Assembly: GCF_016900355.1 (NCBI RefSeq)
Contig: NZ_JACJKA010000012.1
Span: 1 to 64,000 of the forward strand
Source of the DNA: Bacteroides mediterraneensis
Lineage (GTDB): Bacteria > Bacteroidota > Bacteroidia > Bacteroidales > Bacteroidaceae
Length of the DNA stretch: 64,000 bases
Direction: 5' to 3'
Notes under the pieces: generated by a model
What the model saw: only the letters and a program-made list of their open reading frames with translations
The model's database searches: none
What the model was told of the DNA's origin: nothing
Translations under genes and position numbers: made by a program
Part shown: positions 27,953-36,120 of the stretch, one piece after another
Layout of the letters: every line of letters begins with the position of its first letter
Position numbering within the stretch: the stretch's first letter is position 1

Positions 27953-27970
27953 CTTATCGGTCAAACCGTT
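27943..27970. terminator. Inverted repeat between lipB and the convergent SGNH gene
   Basis: AACGGTTTGAC, loop TTATCG, then the exact complement. It overlaps the lipB stop and sits between convergent genes, as a bidirectional terminator would, but lacks a T-run on either side. Confidence 0.45.
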
Positions 27971-27985
27971 CTGCTTCGTATTTTC

Positions 27986-28669
27986 TCAGTGGCGATCCGT
28001 AAAAGCCTTCAACTGGGCACAAATTTGCGCCATCCCTTTCACAGAAGGGTGACCTCCCTGCTTGTCAATGCCCTTCAGTTCAAGGCAGGGAACCCCATAA
28101 TGCTGACAAATGGTCTTTACCGATTCGTTGATTTCCGCCTTCAAATCGCAGTTCAACAAGAAATACACTTCCACATTAGGATAGCGGTAACGAATGTGTT
28201 CTAACATATAGGCCATAGCCGGACGGAAGCTGTACAAATCCTTCTTTGTCCAATTCTGATACTGGTATTGCCCCAAAGGCACTCCAGCCCAACTGTCGTT
28301 CGTTCCGCCGAAAATCAGAAGGATGTCCGGACAACCCAAGTTGTTCATTCTTGTCACAAAAGAACGGTCGGAATAATCCGCCTTTCCATATCCCGTATGA
28401 CAGATAGTGGAACCCGAGAAAGAATTGTTCACACACAGGCGGTAACCGCTTTCCTGAATGAACTTGTACCACCACGTCTGGCCGACGGAGGTCACATCGT
28501 TCTTACTCAAAGGCTGGGGGAAATACCACACGGCATTCGTATCCGGTTGAAGATAATGTTCAAAGGTGGAATAAGAATCTCCCAAAATAGAAACAGATTT
28601 CCGGTATTGCGAAAATCCGGTACTGCAAATCAATAGAAAGGAAAGCAGTATAGCATACGTTTTTCTCAT
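27986..28669 (-). CDS. Secreted SGNH-type hydrolase
   Basis: A 227-residue exported protein. Signal peptide MRKTYAILLSFLLICSTGFS, then the SGNH block I VSILGDSYSTFEHYL with the likely catalytic Ser, block III-like ILLIFGGTNDSWAG (Gly-x-Asn), and a late His in GHPSVKGMAQI (block V, with Asp one turn earlier replaced by Gly-Gly context). Family members are lipases, acyl esterases or carbohydrate deacetylases; the substrate is not known. I use the start at 28669 because it places the signal peptide at the N-terminus and a -7 element at 28692-28699 precedes it. Confidence 0.85.
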   Translation of the reverse strand: MRKTYAILLSFLLICSTGFSQYRKSVSILGDSYSTFEHYLQPDTNAVWYFPQPLSKNDVTSVGQTWWYKFIQESGYRLCVNNSFSGSTICHTGYGKADYSDRSFVTRMNNLGCPDILLIFGGTNDSWAGVPLGQYQYQNWTKKDLYSFRPAMAYMLEHIRYRYPNVEVYFLLNCDLKAEINESVKTICQHYGVPCLELKGIDKQGGHPSVKGMAQICAQLKAFTDRH

Positions 28670-28691
28670 GATATGTCGGTTAAAGTTTCCA

Positions 28692-28699
28692 CAAATGTA
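28692..28699 (-). promoter_or_regulatory. -7 element for the SGNH hydrolase gene
   Basis: Minus-strand TACATTTG matches TAnnTTTG, 22 bp before the ATG at 28669. Confidence 0.55.
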
Positions 28700-28818
28700 C
28701 GTGATAAAAAGCAAACCCCACAGAAAAAGCTGATGTAAATAAGGAGTTTTTGTCCGGAACAAGTAATCAGGGTAAAATTATCTGTAATTCATCTACTGCA
28801 AATCTCCCCAAACTGACG

Positions 28819-28826
28819 TATTTTTG
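28819..28826 (+). promoter_or_regulatory. -7 element for the acetyltransferase gene
   Basis: TATTTTTG matches TAnnTTTG, 33 bp before the ATG at 28860. Confidence 0.5.
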
Positions 28827-28859
28827 TAGCATAGAAATCTATAACGTATTATAAAAGAC

Positions 28860-29423
28860 ATGGAACTAAATGATTTTTTGACACATGTAGCCCAACGTCG
28901 CCCATTGGACACCCCTGAAATTCAGGAGTTCCTGAACCGAATGAGTGACGAAGCCCGTCGGGTAACTTTTGAATTGAACGGCTCCTACCATACCATGGAA
29001 GAAATTCAAGCACTGATGTCCCGTCTTTTCGGAAGACCGGTCGATGCATCTTTCCGGGTGTTTCCTCCGTTCTACACCGACTTTGGGAAAAACATTCATG
29101 TAGGGAAGGATGTGTTTATCAACGCTTGCTGCCATTTTCAGGACCAAGGTGGAGTCACCTTAGGCGACGGTTGTCTGATAGGACACGATGTGGTATTTGC
29201 CACACTTAACCACGACCTGAATCCCGAACGACGGGCTGCCATGAATCCGGCTCCCATTGTGCTGGGAAAACGGGTGTGGGTAGGCTCCCATAGTACTATA
29301 TTGCAAGGAGTCACTATCGGTGACGGTGCTGTAATTGCAGCAGGAGCTGTCGTGACCAAAGATGTGCCGGCCAATACGATAGTAGGAGGAGTACCAGCTA
29401 AATTTATCCGGAACATAGAATAA
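28860..29423 (+). CDS. Maltose/galactoside O-acetyltransferase-like protein
   Basis: A 187-residue left-handed beta-helix (hexapeptide repeat) acetyltransferase of the Maa/LacA/NodL group, which uses acetyl-CoA. The N-terminal helical part ([20 protein letters not shown]) is followed by the repeat domain with [21 protein letters not shown], the active-site His region [13 protein letters not shown], and ending in the typical [10 protein letters not shown]. Unlike many Maa proteins the N-terminal domain is a little divergent, so the acceptor is uncertain. It is single-gene and ends in an intrinsic terminator. Confidence 0.88.
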   Translation: MELNDFLTHVAQRRPLDTPEIQEFLNRMSDEARRVTFELNGSYHTMEEIQALMSRLFGRPVDASFRVFPPFYTDFGKNIHVGKDVFINACCHFQDQGGVTLGDGCLIGHDVVFATLNHDLNPERRAAMNPAPIVLGKRVWVGSHSTILQGVTIGDGAVIAAGAVVTKDVPANTIVGGVPAKFIRNIE

Positions 29424-29450
29424 AGATTTTGCGTTTTTGCCTATATGAGA

Positions 29451-29484
29451 AAAGGTCGGTGGATTTGTCTGCCGGCCTTTTTAT
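29451..29484 (+). terminator. Intrinsic terminator after the acetyltransferase gene
   Basis: AAAGGTCGG pairs with CCGGCCTTT (one G-U) followed by T-rich sequence. Confidence 0.7.
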
Positions 29485-29505
29485 TTAAACAAAGGGTAGG
29501 GGCAT

Positions 29506-29543
29506 AAAAAAAGTTCCAAAAATCTTTCGATTTTCAGAACTTC
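29506..29543 (-). terminator. Intrinsic terminator after the tRNA-Lys pair
   Basis: On the minus strand, AAGTTC and an inner AAATC pair with GATTT and GAACTT, followed by a run of seven T. It lies 24 bp after the second tRNA. Confidence 0.75.
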
Positions 29544-29566
29544 CTCCTTTTGCTTCACAGCTTCGG

Positions 29567-29639
29567 TACACCCTCAGGGATTCGAACCCTGGACCCACTG
29601 ATTAAGAGTCAGTTGCTCTACCAACTGAGCTAAGAGTGC
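29567..29639 (-). tRNA. tRNA-Lys (CTT), second copy
   Basis: 73-nt cloverleaf with acceptor GCACTCT/AGGGTGT, D stem GCTC/GAGC, anticodon stem ACTGA/TCAGT and loop CTCTTAA (anticodon CTT), and T stem CAGGG/CCCTG. It is identical over the tRNA to the copy at 29673 and is transcribed after it. Confidence 0.95.
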
Positions 29640-29672
29640 ATCCACTATAATTGTCAAACTTTCCGAAATTTG

Positions 29673-29745
29673 TACACCCTCAGGGATTCGAACCCTGGAC
29701 CCACTGATTAAGAGTCAGTTGCTCTACCAACTGAGCTAAGAGTGC
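29673..29745 (-). tRNA. tRNA-Lys (CTT), first copy
   Basis: Same 73-nt sequence and cloverleaf as the copy at 29567, with anticodon CTT. The 33-bp spacer and the shared promoter and terminator show one two-tRNA transcript. Confidence 0.95.
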
Positions 29746-29768
29746 ATCACTATTTTCATTTGCGAGTG

Positions 29769-29776
29769 CAAAGGTA
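29769..29776 (-). promoter_or_regulatory. -7 element for the tRNA-Lys pair
   Basis: Minus-strand TACCTTTG matches TAnnTTTG, 23 bp before the first tRNA. Confidence 0.6.
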
Positions 29777-29868
29777 TACTTTTTGTTTGAAACAGCCAAA
29801 CATTTCTATAGTTTATTTCACTCTATTTTTTCATATTTTCCCCGACTGACTGGTTATAAGACAGATAT

Positions 29869-29906
29869 AAAAAAGGCCGGCATAGAAAAATCCCAGCCGG
29901 CCTTGC
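29869..29906 (-). terminator. Intrinsic terminator after the OMP gene
   Basis: On the minus strand, AAGGCCGGC pairs with GCCGGCCTT, followed by a T-run. It lies just downstream of the OMP stop at 29943. Confidence 0.8.
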
Positions 29907-29942
29907 AGTTTTATTTACATAATAGCAGATTTGACTCGTAAA

Positions 29943-30518
29943 TCAAAAACGATAACCCAAGCTAATGGCGAAGTTCATGTTCTTCGATTTGTCACCGATT
30001 TCTACATCCCACGGACAAATGAATCCGTGCTGTCCCGTCAGATTTATTAAATAACGATCGCTCAACTCAAAACCAATACCATATTGGATACCTAAGTCAA
30101 AACGTTTCCAGCCGTCGTCACCAAAAACTTTATAATCGCCACCTTTATCATATTTGGCTTTTCCACCCAGCCCGAAAGACAAATACGGACCGGCATTGAT
30201 TACAAACTTGGTGCTTTCGCTAACGCTGATTTTATACGCACCTAAAAGGGGGATATCAAGATAAACCGGCCTTACCTTATACATATCTTTCACTTTATAT
30301 CCCTTGGAAGTAAACATCAAGCCCGACTGGAAAGACCAACTTTCATTGAATCCATAATCCATACCAAGCCCCAGTGTAAAACCGGGCAATGCTTTTGTAC
30401 CTTCCATCTTGGTCACGTTACTGAAGTTCACACCTACACGTCCATCCCATTTTATCTGAGAAAAACCTGCCAACGCATACATTGCCAACACGATTGTCAT
30501 CAATAAGAACTTTTTCAT
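29943..30518 (-). CDS. Outer-membrane beta-barrel protein
   Basis: A 191-residue protein with a signal peptide (FLLMTIVLAMYALAGFS) and alternating amphipathic strands (FTLGLGMDYGFNESWSFQSG, VINAGPYLSFGLGG). It ends in aromatic YRF as outer-membrane proteins do. This matches the small eight-stranded PorT/OmpX-like porin family of Bacteroidetes. No pore or ligand can be named. A -7 element lies at 30639-30646 and the 120-nt leader is long, which leaves room for control. The palindrome array 2 lies about 190 bp upstream. Confidence 0.85.
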   Translation of the reverse strand: MKKFLLMTIVLAMYALAGFSQIKWDGRVGVNFSNVTKMEGTKALPGFTLGLGMDYGFNESWSFQSGLMFTSKGYKVKDMYKVRPVYLDIPLLGAYKISVSESTKFVINAGPYLSFGLGGKAKYDKGGDYKVFGDDGWKRFDLGIQYGIGFELSDRYLINLTGQHGFICPWDVEIGDKSKNMNFAISLGYRF

Positions 30519-30638
30519 AATATCATCGGTTTAGTTTAGGTCTGTCCCCTTGAACCAATCTGTCTTTCAAAAGTGAAGGGACTACTTTCACTTATAATCT
30601 AAAAGAATGAAAGCCCACTTTCGTTTTGTGATGATACA

Positions 30639-30646
30639 CAAATTTA
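30639..30646 (-). promoter_or_regulatory. -7 element for the OMP gene
   Basis: Minus-strand TAAATTTG matches TAnnTTTG, leaving a leader of about 115 nt. Confidence 0.5.
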
Positions 30647-30706
30647 CAAAAACATTTTAAATAATCAAACTTTATCAAGTAAGAAAATCAGAAAATCCCC
30701 CTCAAA

Positions 30707-30810
30707 AAACGCACTTGCGTTTTAACTCAAACGCAAGTGCGTTTAAAGTAAAACGTCTTTGCGTTTCAGACAAAACGCCCTTACGTTTAAGTCCAAACGT
30801 AAAGGCGTTT
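30707..30810. repeat. Five 16-bp near-palindromes at exact 22-bp period (array 2)
   Basis: Units start at 30707, 30729, 30751, 30773 and 30795, with 6-bp spacers and the AAACG-N6-CGTTT frame of array 1 at 8630. The middles are CACTTG, CAAGTG, TCTTTG, CCCTTA and TAAAGG. Units 1 and 2 are exact reverse complements across a 6-nt loop, and units 4 and 5 match at 15 of 16 positions, so two strong hairpins can form. It lies between the OMP promoter and the end of the gene at 30868. Confidence 0.9.
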
Positions 30811-30867
30811 TTTCCAGGTCGTCGGATGTCTTCCGAAAAGCCTCAAAAATCCTTGATAATCTTCCTG

Positions 30868-31359
30868 TCAGAGCCCCATCTTTTTAGTCTTTCCGCTCAC
30901 CTTCTGGATGTCCAGCCGGATGATTTCCGTACGAGGGAACGATTTGTTGGCATACTCGATGCCCTGTACTTTGTGGTCGGGACAATATTTGGAGAGCAGG
31001 AGGGAGAGGGCCGACATCCGTTCCGCCTCGTGCAGGCTGTGGTGGGCCGTGCATTGCAGTACCACGCTTTCGTAGCCCGTAGTGAACTTGTCGGGGATGA
31101 CGCGGCTCCGCCCTGTCACGCAGAATGATACATTAGGGCAGGCGTCGATACAACGCAGTTTGCGGCCTACCGGCGCACAATGGATGTAGATAGAGTTTCC
31201 GCGGTCCCACACATAATTAATCGGAATGCCGTAGGCCCCGTTTCCGTCTTCGCTCTGCATGGAGAGGATGCCGTATTCACCGTCGCGCAGGATTTCAAAG
31301 GCGCGGGTCTCGTCGAGCAGACGGTCCTGCCTGCGCACGTCCTGATTGTTGTATTCCAT
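30868..31359 (-). CDS. Nim-like pyridoxamine 5'-phosphate oxidase-fold protein
   Basis: A 163-residue split-barrel flavin-binding-type protein. Segments RAFEILRDGEYGILSMQS, YGIPINYVWDRGNSIYIHCA and SFCVTGRSRVIPDKFTTGYESV follow the pattern of the Nim (nitroimidazole reductase) group of this superfamily, including a His in the IYIHCA strand at the place of the Nim FHSA motif. Nim proteins reduce 5-nitroimidazoles to amines. Whether this one does so is inference; many chromosomal homologues have other roles. I use the start at 31359 (MEYNNQD), 13 bp after the stop of the alcohol dehydrogenase gene upstream. The two are probably co-transcribed. Confidence 0.8.
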   Translation of the reverse strand: MEYNNQDVRRQDRLLDETRAFEILRDGEYGILSMQSEDGNGAYGIPINYVWDRGNSIYIHCAPVGRKLRCIDACPNVSFCVTGRSRVIPDKFTTGYESVVLQCTAHHSLHEAERMSALSLLLSKYCPDHKVQGIEYANKSFPRTEIIRLDIQKVSGKTKKMGL

Positions 31360-31372
31360 AATTATTCTATTT

Positions 31373-32548
31373 TTATTGGTTGGCCAGTTCATAGATTTCG
31401 CGGGTAGCCTGCGCATCCAACGGCACGTAGCAGCCCACATATTGCCCCTTGTTCTCGTGCAGTTTCTTTACCAGCAGGTCGATGTCCGGATGCTCGATAC
31501 CCAATTCCTTGAAGGTGACGGGTATACCGATGGCATGGAAGAAGGCTTTCAGACGGGCCACTCCCTCCAAGGCCATGGCTTTCTTGTCGTCCGATTCGGG
31601 CACGTCCCATACGCGGTTGGCATACTGGGCCACCTTGCCCACGTGATGGCTGGCCATATAGGTGAGCCAAGCCGGGAAAATCACCGCCAGTCCGGCCCCG
31701 TGCGTTACATTATATATAGCACTCACCTCGTGTTCCATGAAATGCGAAGCCCAGTCTTCCACGGCTCCTACACCGCACGTTCCGTTGTGGGCAATGGTAC
31801 CGGCCCACATCAGGTTGGCACGAGCCCCGTAGTTCGTCGGCTCCTTCATCACCCGGAGGGCCTCCGTGATGATGGCCTTGAGCGTACCCTCACACATGCG
31901 GTCGGGCACTTCCTGGTCTTCGGTGTTGGTGAAATAACGCTCCATGATGTGCGCCATCATGTCGGTCACCCCGCAAGCCGTCTGCCAGGCGGGCAGGGTA
32001 TAGGTCAACTCCGGATTCATCACGGCAAAGGTAGGGCGGAGCAGGCCGTGCGTGCGGACACTCAGCTTCTTCAGCCCGTCAAGCTTTGTGATGACCGTGT
32101 TTCCAGAGCCCTCGCTTCCGGCTGCCGGGATGGTGAGCACCACGCCCAGGGGAACCGCCTTCTGCGGCACGGCCTTGTTGATATAGAAGTCCCAAAAATC
32201 GCCTTCATAGGGAATGCCCATAGCGATGGCCTTAGCCGTATCAATCACGGAACCTCCGCCCACGGGCAGCAGGAAATCAATCTGCTCGCGGCGTCCCAGT
32301 TCGATGCCTTCGTACACCTTCGAATCGGTAGGGTTGGGCTGTACGCCTCCCAGTTCCACATGAGGAATGCCTGCCTCGTCGAGTTCCTTTTTAATCTTAT
32401 CGAGCAGTCCGCTGCGCACCACGGAACCTCCGCCGTAGACAATCAGCACTTTCGTGCCATGGTATTTCTTCACCAGCTCTGCCGTCCGGCTCTCTGTGCC
32501 TTTTCCGAACACGAATTCGGTCGGGCTATAAAAATCGAAGTTATTCAT
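31373..32548 (-). CDS. Iron-containing alcohol dehydrogenase (YqhD/BDH type)
   Basis: A 391-residue group III alcohol dehydrogenase. The NAD(P) motif GGGSVIDTAKAI is at about residues 96-107. Metal ligands are visible as Asp and His in GVTDMMAHIMERYF and as His in WASHFMEHEV and THGAGLAV. The N-terminus NFDFYSPTEFVFGKG is typical of the BdhA/YqhD branch, which reduces aldehydes such as butyraldehyde with NADPH. The physiological substrate is not known. It precedes the Nim-like gene by 13 bp on the same strand. Confidence 0.93.
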   Translation of the reverse strand: MNNFDFYSPTEFVFGKGTESRTAELVKKYHGTKVLIVYGGGSVVRSGLLDKIKKELDEAGIPHVELGGVQPNPTDSKVYEGIELGRREQIDFLLPVGGGSVIDTAKAIAMGIPYEGDFWDFYINKAVPQKAVPLGVVLTIPAAGSEGSGNTVITKLDGLKKLSVRTHGLLRPTFAVMNPELTYTLPAWQTACGVTDMMAHIMERYFTNTEDQEVPDRMCEGTLKAIITEALRVMKEPTNYGARANLMWAGTIAHNGTCGVGAVEDWASHFMEHEVSAIYNVTHGAGLAVIFPAWLTYMASHHVGKVAQYANRVWDVPESDDKKAMALEGVARLKAFFHAIGIPVTFKELGIEHPDIDLLVKKLHENKGQYVGCYVPLDAQATREIYELANQ

Positions 32549-32668
32549 ATTGCTTACAGATTATAGGGTTTATATGCTTTGTTGGACAAAGTTACAGAAT
32601 TTCTCCGTATTTTTTATAGGAAATACGACACACCTCGACCTCCTCCCGCGAGAAAACTGTAGTTTCCA

Positions 32669-32700
32669 TTTGCCTCGGCACGGGGCTTTTTGTACCTTTG
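32669..32700 (+). promoter_or_regulatory. Full Bacteroidetes promoter for fhs
   Basis: A -33 TTTG (32669-32672), a 20-bp spacer and a -7 TACCTTTG (32693-32700). This is the full sigma-ABfr pattern and lies 25 bp before the ATG at 32726. Confidence 0.75.
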
Positions 32701-32725
32701 CGGCACAAACTTAAAAACTGCCCTA

Positions 32726-34393
32726 ATGAAATCGGATATCGAAATAGCACGCAGCATTGAGCTGACAAAGATTAAACAAATCGCACGCGAGTATGGCATT
32801 CCGGTAGAGGAAATCTCCAACTACGGACGTTACATTGCCAAAGTTCCAGAAACACTGATTGATGAAGAAAAGGTGAAGAAGAGTAACCTGATCCTGGTGA
32901 CGGCCATCACGCCGACCAAGGCCGGTATCGGAAAGACCACCGTTTCCATCGGTCTGGCACTCGGACTGAACAAAATCGGCAAGAAGGCTTTCTGTGCCTT
33001 GCGCGAACCGTCACTTGGTCCTTGCTTCGGAATGAAAGGTGGAGCTGCCGGAGGTGGTTATGCACAGGTGCTCCCGATGGACAAAATCAACCTGCACTTC
33101 ACGGGTGACTTCCACGCCATCACTTCAGCCCACAACATGATTACGGCCCTGCTCGACAACTATATGTACCAAAACAAAGATAACGGCTTTGCCATGAAGG
33201 AAGTGCTCTGGAACCGTGTGCTCGACGTGAACGACCGCGGCCTGCGCTACATTGTGACGGGACTGGGAGGCAAGACCAACGGCATCACCCGTGAATCGAG
33301 CTTCGACATCACGCCGGCCTCTGAAATCATGGCCATCCTCTGTCTGGCAAAAGACGAAGACGACTTGCGCCGCCGCATCGAGAACATCCTGTTAGGATTC
33401 ACCATCGAAAACAAGCCTTTCACGGTGAAAGACCTGGGCGTGGCGGGTGCCATCACGGTGTTGCTGAAAGATGCGTTGTCGCCTAACCTGGTACAGACTA
33501 CAGAACACACACCGGCCTTCGTACACGGCGGCCCGTTTGCCAACATCGCCCACGGATGTAACTCCGTACTGGCTACCAAGCTGGCCATGACCTTTGGCGA
33601 CTATGTAGTGACAGAGGCCGGATTCGGTGCCGACCTGGGTGCAGAGAAATTCTACAACATCAAATGCCGCAAGGCGGGTCTCCAGCCGAAACTGACAGTC
33701 ATCGTGGCTACGGCTCAAGGACTGAAGATGCACGGTGGTGTGGATGTAGACAAAATCAAGGAACCGAACATGGAAGGCTTGAAAGAAGGAGTGAAGAACC
33801 TCGACAAGCACATCGACAACCTCCAGTCGTTCGGCCAGACCGTAGTGGTAGCTTTCAACCGTTACGCCAACGATACTGACGAAGAGCTCGACTTCGTGCG
33901 CCGTCACTGTGAGGAAATCGGCGTAGGCTTTGCCATCAACAACGCCTTCATGGAAGGGGGAGCAGGTGCCGTCAACTTGGCCAACCTGGTGGTAGACACT
34001 ATCGAGCACAACCCGTCACAACCGCTGACTTTCACTTACGACGAGAACGACTCAGTAGAAGAAAAGGTGACCAAGATTGCTTGCGGATTGTATGGAGCCA
34101 AACAAGTGTTGTTCGGTCCGGCTGCCCGCAAGAAGATACAGATGATCAAAGATCTGGGATATACGCATTTCCCTGTCTGCATTGCCAAGACACAGTATTC
34201 TTTCTCTACCGACCCGAAACTCTACGGAGTGGCTTCCGGATTCAACTTCGCCGTGCGTGACATCGTGATCAACGCCGGAGCAGAAATGCTGGTGGTAGTA
34301 GCCGGAGAAATGATGCGTATGCCGGGATTGCCGAAAGAGCCGCAGGCCTTGCACATCGACATTGTGAACGGAGAAATAGAAGGATTGTCGTAA
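32726..34393 (+). CDS. fhs: Formate-tetrahydrofolate ligase
   Basis: A 555-residue ATP-dependent ligase that makes 10-formyl-THF from formate. The P-loop [15 protein letters not shown] is at about residues 64-78, followed by [20 protein letters not shown], both family signatures. Length is normal. I use 32726 ([10 protein letters not shown]) rather than a start 36 bp upstream because it lies correctly behind the promoter. The cobB-like gene follows after only 4 bp, so the two form an operon. The pairing with glycine cleavage elsewhere in the window fits one-carbon metabolism. Confidence 0.96.
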   Translation: MKSDIEIARSIELTKIKQIAREYGIPVEEISNYGRYIAKVPETLIDEEKVKKSNLILVTAITPTKAGIGKTTVSIGLALGLNKIGKKAFCALREPSLGPCFGMKGGAAGGGYAQVLPMDKINLHFTGDFHAITSAHNMITALLDNYMYQNKDNGFAMKEVLWNRVLDVNDRGLRYIVTGLGGKTNGITRESSFDITPASEIMAILCLAKDEDDLRRRIENILLGFTIENKPFTVKDLGVAGAITVLLKDALSPNLVQTTEHTPAFVHGGPFANIAHGCNSVLATKLAMTFGDYVVTEAGFGADLGAEKFYNIKCRKAGLQPKLTVIVATAQGLKMHGGVDVDKIKEPNMEGLKEGVKNLDKHIDNLQSFGQTVVVAFNRYANDTDEELDFVRRHCEEIGVGFAINNAFMEGGAGAVNLANLVVDTIEHNPSQPLTFTYDENDSVEEKVTKIACGLYGAKQVLFGPAARKKIQMIKDLGYTHFPVCIAKTQYSFSTDPKLYGVASGFNFAVRDIVINAGAEMLVVVAGEMMRMPGLPKEPQALHIDIVNGEIEGLS

Positions 34394-34397
34394 GCCG

Positions 34398-35720
34398 ATG
34401 AAGCCACAGTTTCTTGTCGGAGCACTGATGCCCGGAAGCGGGCAGACCCTCGTGGCCTTGGGACTGATGCGGGCATTGCACAACCGCGGCCTGCATGTAC
34501 AGTCGTTCAAGTGCGGACCGGAGCTGGCTGAGCTGCGCTACCATGCGCTGGCTACGGACCACGAACCAGCCAATCTGGATGCGTGGATGTCCTCGCACAC
34601 TCATCTGCAAACCCTCTACAACAGTTACGGCGAAAAAGCTGACGTGTGTCTTGTAGAAGGGAAAGGGGGACTGTTCGACGGTTTCCGGAGAGCACAGGGA
34701 AGCGGGGCTGAACTGGCCCGTCTGATGAGAATACCGGTGGTGCTGGTGGTCAGCGCCCGCAATGCGGGCTATTCCACAGCGGCCATGCTGCAAGGCTTCA
34801 AGCATTTCTATACAGATTTAAAAATAGCCGGAGTAATCTTCAACCAGGTCACTTCGGCTGCCCAATACGGTTTCCTGCGCGAAACCTGTGCCGAGGCGGG
34901 GGTGGAATGTCTGGGATATCTTCCCTTACTGGAAGATGCGGGCCTTCCTCCCCGGCATCAGGCACTTACCCTGCCGCTGCGGAAGAGTCTTGACCAACTC
35001 TTCAACAAAGTGGCTGAACAATTGGAACAGCATATTGATTTATCCAAGCTATTGAATCTTTGTACCCGTATCTTCCCTTGTGCGTACTCACTTCCTTACA
35101 TTTCAGAAACCGAAACGGAGACATGGATAGGTGCCCGAAAGCTGCGAATTGCCTTGGCTTCCGACCCGGCTTTTCCTTTCCTATACCGGAGAAACATCGA
35201 CCGGATGCAAGGAGAAATCATCCGTTTCAGTCCGGTGTTCGGCAGCGAACTGCCTCAGGCGGACATCGTCTACCTGCCCGGCGGTTATCCGGAACTGTTC
35301 GCCCGCCAGCTGCATCGCCGGAAACGCCTGATGGAGCAGTTGCACACGTACGTAGAAAACGGAGGAAAGCTATTGGCCGAAGGGGGAGGAATGGCTCTGT
35401 TGGGACAGACCTTGACTGCACGTCCCGGCGGAACAGCTTATGAGATGGCTGGAATCCTACCTTATTCCGTCTACGTGAAAGACAACCGTCCGTGCAATGG
35501 ATACCGCCAGACTTCCTATCGGGAACTCAACCTGAAAGGATATGAGTATCGCTACTTCGACATCGTGCCCACAGAAGAAGCGACTTCGCTCCAGACACCG
35601 GTCTGTCATGCCAAGGGAGGGGAGATGCTTGGATCATACTTTTTCCGCTACAAGAACTGCATTGCCACTTCCGTCCACAATTATTGGGGAGAAACCGGCC
35701 TGTACAAGCTCTGGGAATAA
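34398..35720 (+). CDS. CobB/CbiA-like amidotransferase lacking key residues
   Basis: A 440-residue homologue of cobyrinate a,c-diamide synthase: an N-terminal dethiobiotin-synthetase-like ATPase domain and a C-terminal glutamine amidotransferase domain. Two key residues are missing. The P-loop reads MPGSGQTLVALGL, with Gln16 where Lys is expected. The glutaminase elbow reads AEGGGMALLG, with Gly329 where the nucleophilic Cys of AECGG is expected. The late His in SVHNYWGE remains. This argues against normal ATP- and glutamine-dependent amidation; it may have another role. It is 4 bp behind fhs in an operon. No other cobalamin gene is nearby. Confidence 0.8.
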   Translation: MKPQFLVGALMPGSGQTLVALGLMRALHNRGLHVQSFKCGPELAELRYHALATDHEPANLDAWMSSHTHLQTLYNSYGEKADVCLVEGKGGLFDGFRRAQGSGAELARLMRIPVVLVVSARNAGYSTAAMLQGFKHFYTDLKIAGVIFNQVTSAAQYGFLRETCAEAGVECLGYLPLLEDAGLPPRHQALTLPLRKSLDQLFNKVAEQLEQHIDLSKLLNLCTRIFPCAYSLPYISETETETWIGARKLRIALASDPAFPFLYRRNIDRMQGEIIRFSPVFGSELPQADIVYLPGGYPELFARQLHRRKRLMEQLHTYVENGGKLLAEGGGMALLGQTLTARPGGTAYEMAGILPYSVYVKDNRPCNGYRQTSYRELNLKGYEYRYFDIVPTEEATSLQTPVCHAKGGEMLGSYFFRYKNCIATSVHNYWGETGLYKLWE

Positions 35721-35792
35721 GTCGACAAGCTATTTTTCCATTTCTCGGGCGAAAAAAAGCGAGGAAAAAAGAGGATTCTAAAAAAATAATTC

Positions 35793-35800
35793 TATCTTTG
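35793..35800 (+). promoter_or_regulatory. -7 element for tRNA-Gly
   Basis: TATCTTTG matches TAnnTTTG, 12 bp before the tRNA start. Confidence 0.6.
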
Positions 35801-35812
35801 CATCACCAAATC

Positions 35813-35885
35813 GCGGCAGTAGCTCAGTTGGTAGAGCATCAGCTTCCCAAGCTGAGGGTCACGGGTTCGAGTCCCGCTTGCCGCT
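35813..35885 (+). tRNA. tRNA-Gly (CCC), likely prophage attachment gene
   Basis: 73-nt cloverleaf: acceptor GCGGCAG/TTGCCGC (one G-U), D stem GCTC/GAGC, anticodon stem TCAGC/GCTGA with loop TTCCCAA (anticodon CCC), T loop TTCGAGT. The phage integrase begins 235 bp downstream, which makes the tRNA 3' half the probable att core. The other end is outside the window. Confidence 0.93.
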
Positions 35886-35891
35886 CAAAGT

Positions 35892-35937
35892 AAAGCCTAT
35901 ATTTGAGTTGCATTAGTTACTTGAAATATAGGCTTTT
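35892..35937 (+). terminator. Inverted repeat after tRNA-Gly
   Basis: AAAGCCTATATTT pairs with AAATATAGGCTTT across a 19-nt loop, with T-rich sequence behind it. It fits a terminator for the tRNA and may also lie within the phage att region. Confidence 0.65.
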
Positions 35938-36034
35938 ATAGTTTAAAGTATTGATGTATAGCGCATTTGCGGATAACGAAATAATAAATGTTTAACCGTC
36001 TATGGCTGTCTGAAAAAGTGTATAAAAGCATTTT

Positions 36035-36084
36035 GCAATACCAAGCATTCTTATCGTATTGCATCGGTATTGCGCTCGTATTGC
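36035..36084. repeat. YGTATTGC repeats at 11-bp period upstream of the integrase
   Basis: Three direct copies start at 36055, 36066 and 36077 (exact 11-bp spacing), and one inverted copy (GCAATACC) is at 36035-36042. They lie between att and the integrase start. One-turn phasing is typical of arm-type sites for integrase or excisionase, or of operators. Confidence 0.6.
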
Positions 36085-36120
36085 ACTTATTCATGTATCC
36101 ATGGAAAAACCGCAAATGTT

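Noticed and set aside
34394..34397. Cobalamin riboswitch for the cobB-like gene
   Set aside because: Only 4 bp separate it from fhs, and no B12-box element is visible upstream of fhs.
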